In this document: positions 1 through 6,386 of the stretch, piece by piece
How the letters are laid out: each line of letters opens with the position of its first letter
How positions within the stretch are numbered: the stretch's first letter is position 1
NCBI GenBank assembly: GCA_017961965.1
Contig: JAGCWG010000036.1
Location: 1-8,817 of the forward strand
From: Bacteroidaceae bacterium
Lineage (GTDB): Bacteria > Bacteroidota > Bacteroidia > Bacteroidales > Bacteroidaceae
Reading direction: 5' to 3'
DNA length: 8,817 bases
Made by a program: the position numbers and the translations under genes
The notes under the pieces: model-generated
Told to the model about the DNA's origin: nothing
What the model saw: only the letters and a program-made list of their open reading frames with translations
Database searches by the model: none

Positions 1-1466
1 GTAAGTTTGACCAGCGCATCAGCGCATTCATGGTAAGTCCTCTGGGTGACTATGAAGTGTTTATCTTTTCAAGGGCAAAGAAAGGCAAGGTGTCAAATAA
101 GTACAGAATTGAAATCTATCGTTCGGGCGAAGATTCTAAACTGTGGGAGAAGAACTTCAATGCTGCCACATGTTCTTTCCGTATGACACCGTTCGGAATT
201 CTCGAAGTGAACCGTGGCAAGATACAGATGTTGCGCTATTCTTCTGGTACACCATTATGGACAACTTCTACCAATTCGTATTGTGGATGTGTGGGTGATA
301 TGTTCATAACACGTGATATGTTTGGCGGTATTCATTCCTATTCGCTCCAAACTGGCGAAAAATTGTGGAACACAAGCATAAGTCACAATGGTGGTCTGTG
401 TTACTCGCAGATACTTGACGAGACTCATGATTTTCTCGTTGCTGACAACATCTACAAGATAGACTGGACAAATGGTGAGACAAAGCATCTCAAAGCCAAG
501 ACGTATATCAAGGATAAGGGTGCAATAGCACTTACAGCACTTATGGCATTAGGCTCTGCTGTTGCTTCCGCTGGTATGGGAGGAGGCTTTTATTACTATT
601 CGTACCCAGTTTATACACAGTCAAATTCGGCGGCTAATCTTCGTGAAGGACTTACTATGTCACCTACGAGTGGTTACAATATCTTTGGCATTGCATCAGG
701 CATTGTTCAGGATAATGGAAGAAACTATTTTGCCGACCGCAACAGCGTGACGTGCTTTGATGATGACCTCAACGTGATATGGAGGACAGAGGTGGAGGAC
801 GAAAAGAATACAAGGTCTGTTCTCATCCTTACTGATGAAAAGTTGTATGTGATAAGTCTCGGTTATGCAATCAAGGGTGGCATGCTCAAAGACCTTGCAG
901 CTCCATCGGTGTCTGCATACAGCACTGTTGACGGAAAGCATCTGTTCACAGAGAAACTGCGTGACGACAAGAAACATGTACGTGACGACTATGGAGAGGG
1001 TGACTACTTCTATATGATGTTTGACGATGCGATATCTATCCTCAATATAGCAGACAATGAGGTAAGTAGGATTGACTATGATGCAGCAAAGTATGGCTCT
1101 CTTTATTCTTTTGTTTCTGGTGACGATTGCATTGTCAAGGCAGATGGTGCTTTCTTCCAGCCTCTTAAAAGTATTATCAAGGACATACCTTTGGCAACGA
1201 ATAACGGTTACGTCGTTGAGATGTCAAGAGAGACAGGAAATGTTAAACCTATATGTAACCGAACAAGCTTCTATCGTGTGATAGATGAACTGAACGGCCA
1301 TATCCTTATGCGTGGTGGCTATGATAATCGGGAGATATGGAGCATCCATGATTCAAAGGCAGTCATGTTGACTGACGATGCAAAGAAGGTCTGGGTTCAT
1401 GACAACAGAGTGTTTTATATGAATACTGCTGGCGAAATCATCTGCTTCGAGATAATAAGTAAGTAG
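1..1466 (+). CDS. PQQ-like beta-propeller protein, 5' partial
   Basis: The reading frame is open from base 3 to the TAG at 1464-1466, so the gene is cut by the left edge. The Met at base 30 lies within what looks like a propeller strand and lacks a start context, so it is probably internal. Repeated blade-like units end in W or a similar aromatic after a G-x-x-x/D-x-x-x turn: SGTPLWTTS, TGEKLWNTS, DLNVIWRTE and TVDGKHLF. This is the pattern of PQQ/WD-like quinoprotein propellers, which usually bind ligands or proteins rather than catalyse. About 155-190 residues after the base-30 Met, a hydrophobic Ala/Leu stretch and a Gly/Tyr-rich stretch (GGGFYYYSYPVY) interrupt the blades. This could be a loop, a membrane-contacting hairpin or an assembly segment. 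The N-terminus is not visible, so localisation cannot be judged. The specific function is unknown. Confidence 0.72.
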   Translation, partial: KFDQRISAFMVSPLGDYEVFIFSRAKKGKVSNKYRIEIYRSGEDSKLWEKNFNAATCSFRMTPFGILEVNRGKIQMLRYSSGTPLWTTSTNSYCGCVGDMFITRDMFGGIHSYSLQTGEKLWNTSISHNGGLCYSQILDETHDFLVADNIYKIDWTNGETKHLKAKTYIKDKGAIALTALMALGSAVASAGMGGGFYYYSYPVYTQSNSAANLREGLTMSPTSGYNIFGIASGIVQDNGRNYFADRNSVTCFDDDLNVIWRTEVEDEKNTRSVLILTDEKLYVISLGYAIKGGMLKDLAAPSVSAYSTVDGKHLFTEKLRDDKKHVRDDYGEGDYFYMMFDDAISILNIADNEVSRIDYDAAKYGSLYSFVSGDDCIVKADGAFFQPLKSIIKDIPLATNNGYVVEMSRETGNVKPICNRTSFYRVIDELNGHILMRGGYDNREIWSIHDSKAVMLTDDAKKVWVHDNRVFYMNTAGEIICFEIISK

Positions 1467-1506
1467 GTGTGCATAATTATTTTCACAATTCTTGCACACC
1501 TACTTA
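1460..1506 (+). terminator. Hairpin terminator with the stop codon in its stem
   Basis: Bases 1460-1473 and 1493-1506 form a perfect 14-bp inverted repeat around a 19-base loop. The TAG stop of the propeller gene lies inside the left arm. No clear T-tract follows, so it may act as a weak intrinsic terminator or as a 3'-end-stabilising hairpin. It lies about 120 bases from the terminator of the convergent acyltransferase gene. Confidence 0.6.
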
Positions 1507-1624
1507 AGAATAAAAAATGAAGTATGCAGAATGTCGGGAGGAGAAATTGACAATACAAAAATCAAAAACACATAATTGAGAGTGAAAGACGACAGAACGA
1601 AGCACAAAAGAAAATAGATAAAAA

Positions 1625-1655
1625 AGTCTGAAGGGATTTACTTTCCCTTCAGACT
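1625..1655 (-). terminator. Rho-independent terminator of the acyltransferase gene
   Basis: Bases 1625-1635 and 1645-1655 form a perfect 11-bp inverted repeat with a 9-base loop. Read on the minus strand, the stem is followed directly by a run of six T. The TAA stop of the acyltransferase (1638-1640) lies in the loop, so the last codons form the ascending arm. Confidence 0.85.
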
Positions 1656-2459
1656 ATAACTCTGTTGACGGAGCCACTCTGTCCATTCGGCAAGCGTACG
1701 ACTATTGTCAAAGGTCTGCCAAGGAATAGGTTTTCCTATATATACTTTAAATCTTTTATTGCGTGCAGTCCTGACTGTCTGCCAAGGAAGGAGGATGAGA
1801 CCTATATTAAACTTCATTCCCAATTTACGGCGAAGCACCTCAAGGCTATAGAAGAAGATGGAGTTCCTACCCTCAAAGTACATAGGAACAACGTCACGCT
1901 TGGAGTCAACAGCCTGACGAATGACGGACTTTTTCCATGCTATGTCCTGAATCTTTCCATCAATATAGCGTGAACAGAAACCTGCAGGGAATGTCATTAT
2001 CTGCGTTTCGTCGCTATGGTACTCACGCTCGATGGCTTCCATGTCCTCACGCTTCTGTGCACCAAGGGTATTGACTGGCAGAAATACGCTCTGGAGAGGT
2101 TCTATGTTCATGAGTATGTCGTTCACAATCACCTTAATTTTAGGGTAACGTGAGCCGAGAAGCTTGATGTACGAGATACCGTCAAAACCACCAAGAGGAT
2201 GGTTGGAGATGAAGACGTAACGTCCTCCGTCCTTAGGAAGATTTTCTTCTCCCACAAGCGTAAAACTGACGTTCAGGTGCTTGGTGATATTGTCAGCAAA
2301 CTCCACGCCCTTAATGCCATCATACTTGGAGAGTATCTCGTTGAGCTGTTTCTGACACAGGAGCCACTTGGCAAATGTCAAAACAAACTTAGGTATCTTA
2401 TTGTAATGCTGCGGTACCTTCTGCTTTACCACAGCATCTATATCAATCAGTTTAGCCAT
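1638..2459 (-). CDS. PlsC-like acyltransferase (glycine-lipid GlsA type candidate)
   Basis: This 273-residue protein has the layout of a lysophospholipid/1-acylglycerol-3-phosphate acyltransferase. Its NHPLGGFDG motif (residues 86-94) supplies the catalytic His87 and Asp93 with five residues between them, the Bacteroidota variant of the classical HX4D box. FPAGFCSR (157-164) corresponds to the FPEGTRS acceptor-binding box, and VPMYFEGRNS (191-200) to the late VPV/PV block. There is no signal peptide; the protein is probably peripheral on the inner membrane, transferring acyl chains to a lipid precursor. In Bacteroides, GlsA proteins of about this size O-acylate N-acyl glycine. The similarity is suggestive, but no GlsB-like N-acyltransferase gene adjoins it here. 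The ATG at 2457-2459 is the first plausible start. I saw no TAnnTTTG box in its 163-base upstream gap, so it may be co-transcribed with the radical SAM gene. The family is firm; the substrate is inferred. Confidence 0.85.
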   Translation of the reverse strand: MAKLIDIDAVVKQKVPQHYNKIPKFVLTFAKWLLCQKQLNEILSKYDGIKGVEFADNITKHLNVSFTLVGEENLPKDGGRYVFISNHPLGGFDGISYIKLLGSRYPKIKVIVNDILMNIEPLQSVFLPVNTLGAQKREDMEAIEREYHSDETQIMTFPAGFCSRYIDGKIQDIAWKKSVIRQAVDSKRDVVPMYFEGRNSIFFYSLEVLRRKLGMKFNIGLILLPWQTVRTARNKRFKVYIGKPIPWQTFDNSRTLAEWTEWLRQQSYSLKGK

Positions 2460-2496
2460 GAAATGAGTTATGAGTTTTAGAACGAAAATTTCTTCA

Positions 2497-2582
2497 ACAC
2501 GGAGAACACGGAGGACACAGAGTTTTTCTAAAGAAAACAGAGATTAGATTTTTTCTTCTCTGAGTTCTCTGCTCTCTGTGTT
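2497..2582. repeat. Imperfect palindromic element built of 9-mers
   Basis: Three tandem 9-mers, ACACGGAGA, ACACGGAGG and ACACAGAGT (2497-2523), are answered by an imperfect reverse complement at 2558-2582 made of CTCTG/TCTCTG words. The spacer between the arms is AT-rich and contains a smaller AGAAAA/TTTTCT-type pairing. The whole could fold as an approximately 85-base hairpin or cruciform. It lies in the gap between the radical SAM and acyltransferase genes. I infer a REP-like dispersed extragenic element or a processing/attenuation hairpin. Confidence 0.5.
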
Positions 2583-2620
2583 TAAGAATTAAATCTTAAT
2601 TTTGAATTATTAATTCTTAA
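2582..2620 (-). terminator. AT-rich inverted repeat after the radical SAM gene
   Basis: TTAAGAATTAA (2582-2592) and TTAATTCTTAA (2610-2620) form a perfect 11-bp inverted repeat with a 17-base AT-rich loop, two bases past the radical SAM stop codon. With only A-T pairs apart from one G-C, it would be a poor intrinsic terminator. It may be a partial terminator or part of the neighbouring palindromic element. Confidence 0.4.
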
Positions 2621-2622
2621 TT

Positions 2623-3402
2623 TCAATACGATGCGCTTGCCTTTATGCCTTCCTTTTCCAATAAGGCAACTATCCTATCCAGTTCCTCGTGCGTAGCCTT
2701 CAGGAGGCCATGGTCTGGCGTCTCACGGTCTATGGTGTAAATCATCACCTGACGTGGCGCAATCTCCTTGACCGCCTTGAGCCAAGGGAGAACATAATCG
2801 TCCGTGGTGTTATCCACGTTCACGCCAGCATCTGTCGTTCCCTTCATGAACATCGTCTGTATGATGCACTTGCCATTGAAAGCCTTCATGTTCTCGACAA
2901 CCTGCTTCACATCATAGTGTGCAACAGGACGGTCAACATTCATAATGTACTCGGCATTTACCGTGTCAAGCTTGAGGATGTTATTGTCAACCTTGAGCAA
3001 GGCTTCACGCACTTTCATTTTTCCGCAAAGTGTTGCGTTTGAGAGAACGCTCACTTTGGCTTCTGGAAAATATTTGTCGCGCAACTCAAGAGTGTCGTTT
3101 ATTATCTCCGGGAACTCTGGATTGGCTGTCGGCTCACCATTGCCTGCGAATGTAAACACATCAGGTCGAGGTCCATTCTTGACCATATCCTGAAGCCTTG
3201 CCTCAAGAGCTTCACGTACCTCAATGCGTGTAGGTACTTTGTTATGAGCAGGATGCCATGCATTGAAGCCACATTCGCAATAGACGCAGTCGAAGGTACA
3301 GAACTTACCGTCCTTTGGCAAGAGGTTGATACCTAACGACACTCCGAGACGACGGCTGTGGATTGGACCGAATATCGGCGATGGATATATTATAGTGGAC
3401 AT
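2623..3402 (-). CDS. Radical SAM protein, COG0731-like (wyosine-synthase-like group)
   Basis: This 259-residue cytosolic enzyme carries the canonical CxxxCxxC cluster motif as Cys35, Cys39 and Cys42 (C-TFD-C-VY-C), with a further Cys44. The Cys residues would hold the [4Fe-4S] cluster that cleaves S-adenosylmethionine to the 5'-deoxyadenosyl radical. GPIHSRRLGVSLGINLLP precedes the cluster, and FTFAGNGEPTANPEF, matching the GGE-type SAM-binding strand, lies near residues 93-107. The length fits single-domain members of this group; no SPASM or extra cluster domain is seen. Bacterial members are often labelled Fe-S oxidoreductase, and their substrate is generally unknown; relation to archaeal Taw1/TYW1 is by fold and does not prove a wyosine role. 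The ATG at 3400-3402 lies about 40 bases downstream of a TATCTTTG promoter box. It is probably the first gene of a two-gene minus-strand unit with the acyltransferase. Confidence 0.88.
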   Translation of the reverse strand: MSTIIYPSPIFGPIHSRRLGVSLGINLLPKDGKFCTFDCVYCECGFNAWHPAHNKVPTRIEVREALEARLQDMVKNGPRPDVFTFAGNGEPTANPEFPEIINDTLELRDKYFPEAKVSVLSNATLCGKMKVREALLKVDNNILKLDTVNAEYIMNVDRPVAHYDVKQVVENMKAFNGKCIIQTMFMKGTTDAGVNVDNTTDDYVLPWLKAVKEIAPRQVMIYTIDRETPDHGLLKATHEELDRIVALLEKEGIKASASY

Positions 3403-3442
3403 TATACTTAACGAACAAAAATAATGTATTGATAAAACGATG

Positions 3443-3450
3443 CAAAGATA
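3443..3450 (-). promoter_or_regulatory. Bacteroidota -7 box for the radical SAM gene
   Basis: On the minus strand this reads TATCTTTG, a perfect match to the TAnnTTTG -7 element of Bacteroidota sigma-ABfr, followed by the common GCA. It gives a 5' leader of about 30-35 bases before the ATG. No clear TTG -33 box lies 19-21 bases upstream, only an A/T-rich stretch. Confidence 0.65.
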
Positions 3451-3514
3451 AGGCTTTTTTGAATAAAATATTCTTTTTTATTGCGATTATGAGTAGATAA
3501 TACGAAAGTTCAAC

Positions 3515-3522
3515 TATATTTG
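3515..3522 (+). promoter_or_regulatory. Candidate -7 box driving nfeD-flotillin
   Basis: TATATTTG matches TAnnTTTG exactly and points toward nfeD, about 310 bases upstream of its ATG. There is no TTG at the ideal distance. If used, it gives a long leader that runs through the 11-bp repeat array at 3650-3714. A closer but imperfect box (TAGATTTA, 3757-3764) is the alternative. The two divergent promoters (3443-3450 minus and this one) would define the 3403-3835 gap, which otherwise holds only the repeat array. Confidence 0.4.
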
Positions 3523-3649
3523 CAATGTCAAACAAAAACAAAAGGCCAACGAATAAGGAATAAAAACGAGACATCTGTTTACATCCTTTGTTCGGGATAC
3601 TTAATCGAAAAAGATAATATAGTATCAAAAAAGCCTTGTTTTTGAAGTA

Positions 3650-3714
3650 CTGACTAAGTACTGACTCATATGAGACTTATATGAGACTTATATGAGACTT
3701 AAATGAGACTCTCA
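3650..3714. repeat. Phased tandem array, unit about 11 bp, upstream of nfeD
   Basis: Six degenerate units follow one another: CTGACTAAGTA, CTGACTCATA, TGAGACTTATA twice, TGAGACTTAAA and TGAGACTCTCA. The cores TTATA, TTATA and TTAAA recur every 11 bp at 3677, 3688 and 3699. CTCATATGAG at 3666-3675 is a perfect palindrome, and TACTGA (3659-3664) pairs with TCAGTA (3712-3717) at the far edge. The helical phasing suggests cooperative protein binding on one face or intrinsic DNA bending. It is not a CRISPR, because there are no spacers. Confidence 0.75.
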
Positions 3715-3835
3715 GTATTGACAATAAAGTATCATCGGTATTGTAGAGAAATGTCTTAGATTTAGTATAAAACAACAAAGGCTTAGGTCTTGTGATAGTA
3801 AAGACAATACTTTAACAATTAAAACCTTAATAAAC

Positions 3836-4417
3836 ATGAATGAATTAACAACATGGTATCTTGGGCTTGACCCAAGTCTTCAAATCTTCTGGGGATGCGC
3901 ACTCATCAGTTCGGGAGTGTTTGCCATACAGACAGTAATGACCCTTATCGGAATGGACAATGCCGAGATGGATATGGATGCCGACTTTGACGGCGACACC
4001 ATGGACACGGGTGGCTACATGAGCCTGTTCTCCATCCGCAGCCTCGTCAACTTCTTCGTTGGTTTCGGCTGGGCAGGTATCAGCTTCTACAACGTCATCC
4101 CTGTCAAGTTCCTACTCTTCGTCGTGGCAATAGCCATCGGTATTGGCTTCGGATATATGTATGTATTCCTCCGCAAACGCCTCATGCGACTTGAGTCAAA
4201 CGGTGCAGTTGATATCAACGATTCTCTTGGCAAGGAAGCAGAAGTCTATCTCCGTATTCCTGCAAACAACACGGGAACAGGCAAGGTGCAGATAAGTCTT
4301 GGAGGTTCTATACATGAGATGCCTGCCATTACTGAAGGCAACGAGATTCCTTCTGGCAAGCGCATCATCGTGACAAAGGTTCTTGACAACAAGACACTCC
4401 TTGTGGAAGAAATCTAA
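3836..4417 (+). CDS. NfeD/YuaF-like membrane protein, flotillin partner
   Basis: This 193-residue protein has three predicted membrane helices (about residues 15-39, 70-90 and 91-112). A conspicuously acidic loop, MDMDADFDGDTMD (45-57), lies between the first two. The soluble C-terminal domain (about 125-193), rich in short beta strands, fits the NfeD OB-fold (LGKEAEVYLRIPANNTGTGKVQISLGG). The family is encoded beside flotillin genes in many bacteria, and B. subtilis YuaF works with FloT (YuaG) in membrane-domain organisation and stress responses; the flotillin gene follows here after 231 bases. The start ATG is preceded by an A-rich, AT-only stretch typical of Bacteroidota initiation. The unusual feature is the repeat-rich DNA on both sides of the gene. 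The family assignment is good; the cellular role is inferred from context. Confidence 0.85.
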   Translation: MNELTTWYLGLDPSLQIFWGCALISSGVFAIQTVMTLIGMDNAEMDMDADFDGDTMDTGGYMSLFSIRSLVNFFVGFGWAGISFYNVIPVKFLLFVVAIAIGIGFGYMYVFLRKRLMRLESNGAVDINDSLGKEAEVYLRIPANNTGTGKVQISLGGSIHEMPAITEGNEIPSGKRIIVTKVLDNKTLLVEEI

Positions 4418-4448
4418 TATAACTCATATTTTAGAAGTTTACTTTATG

Positions 4449-4587
4449 TAGTTATAGAGTAGTTATAGTGGAGTTAAAAAGGAGTTAAAAAGACGATACT
4501 CCTTCACTGATTGTTTTGAAATCACGATGCGATAGACATTCGTCTTTTTAACTTCCTATATAACTTCTTTTTAACTCCTCTTTAACT
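4449..4587. repeat. Large inverted pair of 11-bp arrays between nfeD and flotillin
   Basis: The left array (4449-4492) is TAGTTATAGAG, TAGTTATAGTG and GAGTTAAAAAG twice, a strict 11-bp period with cores TTATA, TTATA, TTAAA, TTAAA. The right array (4540-4587) carries TAACT words starting at 4549, 4561, 4572 and 4583, which on the other strand are the same AGTTA units. The inner ends, 4483-4496 and 4540-4553, form a perfect 14-bp inverted repeat; the outer units pair less well. A 43-base spacer separates the arms. It could fold in RNA as a long hairpin (attenuator or partial terminator that sets the nfeD:flotillin ratio) or act in DNA as an inverted operator array. It fills most of the 231-base gap. 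Confidence 0.75.
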
Positions 4588-4648
4588 TCAAGCTAAAGTT
4601 GAGTAAGAGAACAAACTAACTAAATAATAACTTAAACTTAATAACATT

Positions 4649-6046
4649 ATGGATTTTACAATGGGAATGCCCGTAATTATCGCAGCTGTCGTTGTAGTCG
4701 TAGTGCTCTTCACAGCAATCGTAAACCGCTACCGCCGTTGTCCTTCAGACAAGATTCTCGTAATCTATGGAGGTAGCTCGGCAAACAAGAAGTCAGCAAA
4801 GTGTGTACATGGTGGTGGTGCTTTCGTATGGCCTATCGTCGAGGACTATGCTTACCTTTCACTTACACCAATAAGCATCGACGCCAACCTCACTAACGCA
4901 CTCTCACGTCAGAACATCCGTGTGGACGTGCCATGTCGATTCACAGTTGCAATATCAACAGACCCTGACTGCATGAATGCTGCCGCTGAGCGTCTTCTCG
5001 GACTTACTGCAGGACAGATTCAGGAACTCGCACGTGATATTCTCTTCGGTCAGTTGCGTCTCGTTATCGCTACCATGAGTATCGAGGAACTCAACAGCGA
5101 CCGTGACAAGTTCCTTGAGGCTATCTCAAGCAACGTGGAAGGTGAGCTCAAGAAGATCGGTCTCCGTCTCATCAACGTAAACGTAACAGATATCAACGAC
5201 GAGTCTGGATACATCGAGGCTCTCGGACAGGAAGCAGCTGCCAAGGCCATCAACGAGGCTAAGGTACGTGTAGCAGAGCAGGAGAAGATTGGTGAAATCG
5301 GTAAGGCAGAAGCTAACCGTGAGACACGTGTACGTACAGCCGAGGCTAATGCACAGGCAGTACAGGGTGAGAATGAGGCTAAGGTACAGATTGCCAACTC
5401 TGATGCCGACCGTCGTGAACGTGAGGCTGAAGCTCTCCGTAAGGCAACTGCTGCCGAGAAGGTAGCACAGGCAAAGGCTCTTGAGGAGGCTTACTCAGCA
5501 GAAAAGCTTGCCGAGGATGCTCGTGCCGACCGTGAACGTGCAACACAGAGTGCCAACGTGCTCGTAAGTCAGGAGATTGAGAAGAAGCGTAAGATTATCG
5601 AGGCTGAGGCAGAGGCTGAAAAGATTCGTGTCAACGCCAAGGGTGAGGCTGATGCTGCATACGCTAAGATGGAAGCAGAGGCACGCGGTCTCTACGAGAT
5701 TCTCTCTCGTCAGGCAGCAGGTTACGACAAGATGGTTGAGGCAGCAGGTGGTGATGCCAACAAGGCATACATGCTCCTCCTCCTTGAGAAACTCCCAGAA
5801 CTCGTCAAGACTCAGGTTGAGGCAGTCAAGGGCATCAATATCGACCACGTAACTGTTTGGGATAGCGGTAACGGTGCTGACGGCAAGGGAAGCACAGCCA
5901 ACTTCCTCTCTGGTCTCATGAAGTCTGTACCTCCACTCAACGAACTCTTTGACCAGGCAGGTCTTGCTCTCCCAGAGTACCTTGCCAAGAAGGGTGAGAA
6001 GAAGGAAGAGGAACCATCCAAGGACTTTGAAGAAGTAAGCGAATAA
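4649..6046 (+). CDS. Flotillin-family SPFH protein (FloT/YqiK-like)
   Basis: This 465-residue scaffold protein has an N-terminal hydrophobic segment (about residues 8-25) that anchors it in the membrane. The SPFH domain follows (about 28-200), with family blocks such as ILVIYGG, GLTAGQIQELARDILFGQLR and LINVNVTDINDESGYIEALGQ. Residues about 205-350 form a long EA/KA-rich coiled coil, the flotillin domain (EAEAEAEKIRVNAKGEADA), which mediates oligomerisation. The C-terminal part (LLLEKLPELVKTQVEAVKGINIDHVTVWDSG) is also typical of the family. The tail is charged (KKGEKKEEEPSKDFEEVSE). The length is close to that of FloT. Codon use is strongly biased (CGT/CGC for Arg, ATC for Ile), suggesting good expression. 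It follows an nfeD-like gene. The oddity is that the last 18 codons, stop and terminator are repeated 901 bases downstream at 6891, beyond a kinase cassette. The family assignment is very secure. Confidence 0.95.
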   Translation: MDFTMGMPVIIAAVVVVVVLFTAIVNRYRRCPSDKILVIYGGSSANKKSAKCVHGGGAFVWPIVEDYAYLSLTPISIDANLTNALSRQNIRVDVPCRFTVAISTDPDCMNAAAERLLGLTAGQIQELARDILFGQLRLVIATMSIEELNSDRDKFLEAISSNVEGELKKIGLRLINVNVTDINDESGYIEALGQEAAAKAINEAKVRVAEQEKIGEIGKAEANRETRVRTAEANAQAVQGENEAKVQIANSDADRREREAEALRKATAAEKVAQAKALEEAYSAEKLAEDARADRERATQSANVLVSQEIEKKRKIIEAEAEAEKIRVNAKGEADAAYAKMEAEARGLYEILSRQAAGYDKMVEAAGGDANKAYMLLLLEKLPELVKTQVEAVKGINIDHVTVWDSGNGADGKGSTANFLSGLMKSVPPLNELFDQAGLALPEYLAKKGEKKEEEPSKDFEEVSE

Positions 6047-6110
6047 CAGATTGCAAACTTCACATGTGTAAACGAAAGAAGGGCAGCCACATCATGGCTG
6101 CCCTTCTTGT
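5986..6110 (+). repeat. Direct repeat, copy A: flotillin 3' end plus terminator
   Basis: This copy contains the last codons of the intact flotillin gene, its stop, and the terminator hairpin. It aligns with copy B at 6887-7006. From 5990 the first 76 aligned bases differ at only three positions: one synonymous (GAG versus GAA), two after the stop. Beyond that there is a 2-base indel, a substitution, and a different hairpin loop (5 versus 4 bases) on the same stem. Identity ends just after the hairpins at 6110 and 7006. Confidence 0.9.
6076..6108 (+). terminator. Flotillin terminator (copy A)
   Basis: AAGAAGGGCAGCCA (6076-6089) and TGGCTGCCCTTCTT (6095-6108) form a perfect 14-bp GC-rich stem with a 5-base loop, 29 bases after the flotillin stop. 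The T-rich distal arm serves in place of a long T-tract. The same stem recurs in copy B with a different loop. Confidence 0.85.
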
Positions 6111-6165
6111 ATTAGCAATTTGTAAAAAAACGAGATTTAAATTCTCCCACTTGCAAAAAAAATCG

Positions 6166-6173
6166 TACTTTTG
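6166..6173 (+). promoter_or_regulatory. -7 promoter box of the kinase cassette
   Basis: TACTTTTG matches TAnnTTTG and is followed by CA, the common Bacteroidota context. Two bases of the TTG at 6151-6153 could serve as an upstream element, but its spacing (12 bases) is too short for a standard -33. It lies 60 bases before the ATG at 6234, between the flotillin terminator and the cassette genes, so the cassette brings its own transcription signal. Confidence 0.65.
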
Positions 6174-6233
6174 CATTATAGTTCTTATCGTGATAACATA
6201 TACGAGAGATACATAACCAACAAACAAGTGATT

Positions 6234-6386
6234 ATGACTTACATAAACTCATTTCATAAAGAATCCGTTGAAAGATGCTTAAAGAAGATTTCTCAATCAA
6301 AGAGTTTGCAGATAAACTGCGAAGAAGAAGCGAGGAAAGCAAAGGAAATGCACAAGAGGATTGCTCGTCTATATCCAGAGACATAG
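6234..6386 (+). CDS. 50-residue charged protein overlapping the kinase gene
   Basis: The ATG at 6234-6236 opens a 50-codon frame ending in TAG at 6384-6386, in a different frame from the kinase and overlapping it by 112 bases. The product is highly charged, with an amphipathic helix (EEEARKAKEMHKRIARLYPET) and no membrane or signal segment. It begins about 55 bases downstream of the promoter box, which makes it the first frame in the transcript. It could be (a) a small co-translated partner or antitoxin-like protein of the kinase, (b) the true N-terminus of the kinase separated by a frameshift, or (c) a spurious frame. I recognise no family. The sequence alone does not decide, but position and composition favour a real product slightly. 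Confidence 0.45.
   Translation: MTYINSFHKESVERCLKKISQSKSLQINCEEEARKAKEMHKRIARLYPET

Noticed and set aside
3305..3628. A 107-codon minus-strand ORF overlapping the radical SAM start and its upstream gap
   Set aside because: It runs through the promoter box at 3443-3450 and AT-rich intergenic DNA, and its C-terminal part is only another frame of the radical SAM gene. Its protein has no recognisable domain.
3757..3764. TAGATTTA as the main nfeD promoter
   Set aside because: The last base deviates from TAnnTTTG and no TTG lies at the proper distance (the nearest is 13 bases away). Kept only as an alternative.
3650..4587. CRISPR array
   Set aside because: Units are 11 bp with no spacers, and no cas genes are present.
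5050..5848. Long antisense ORFs across the flotillin gene
   Set aside because: They mirror the repetitive EA/KA codons of the coiled coil (Ser/Ala/Leu-rich products) and have no start context. The sense protein is secure.
6171..6233. TTG start extending the 50-codon ORF upstream
   Set aside because: The extension would begin inside the -7 promoter box, upstream of any transcript start. The ATG at 6234 is the first sensible start.
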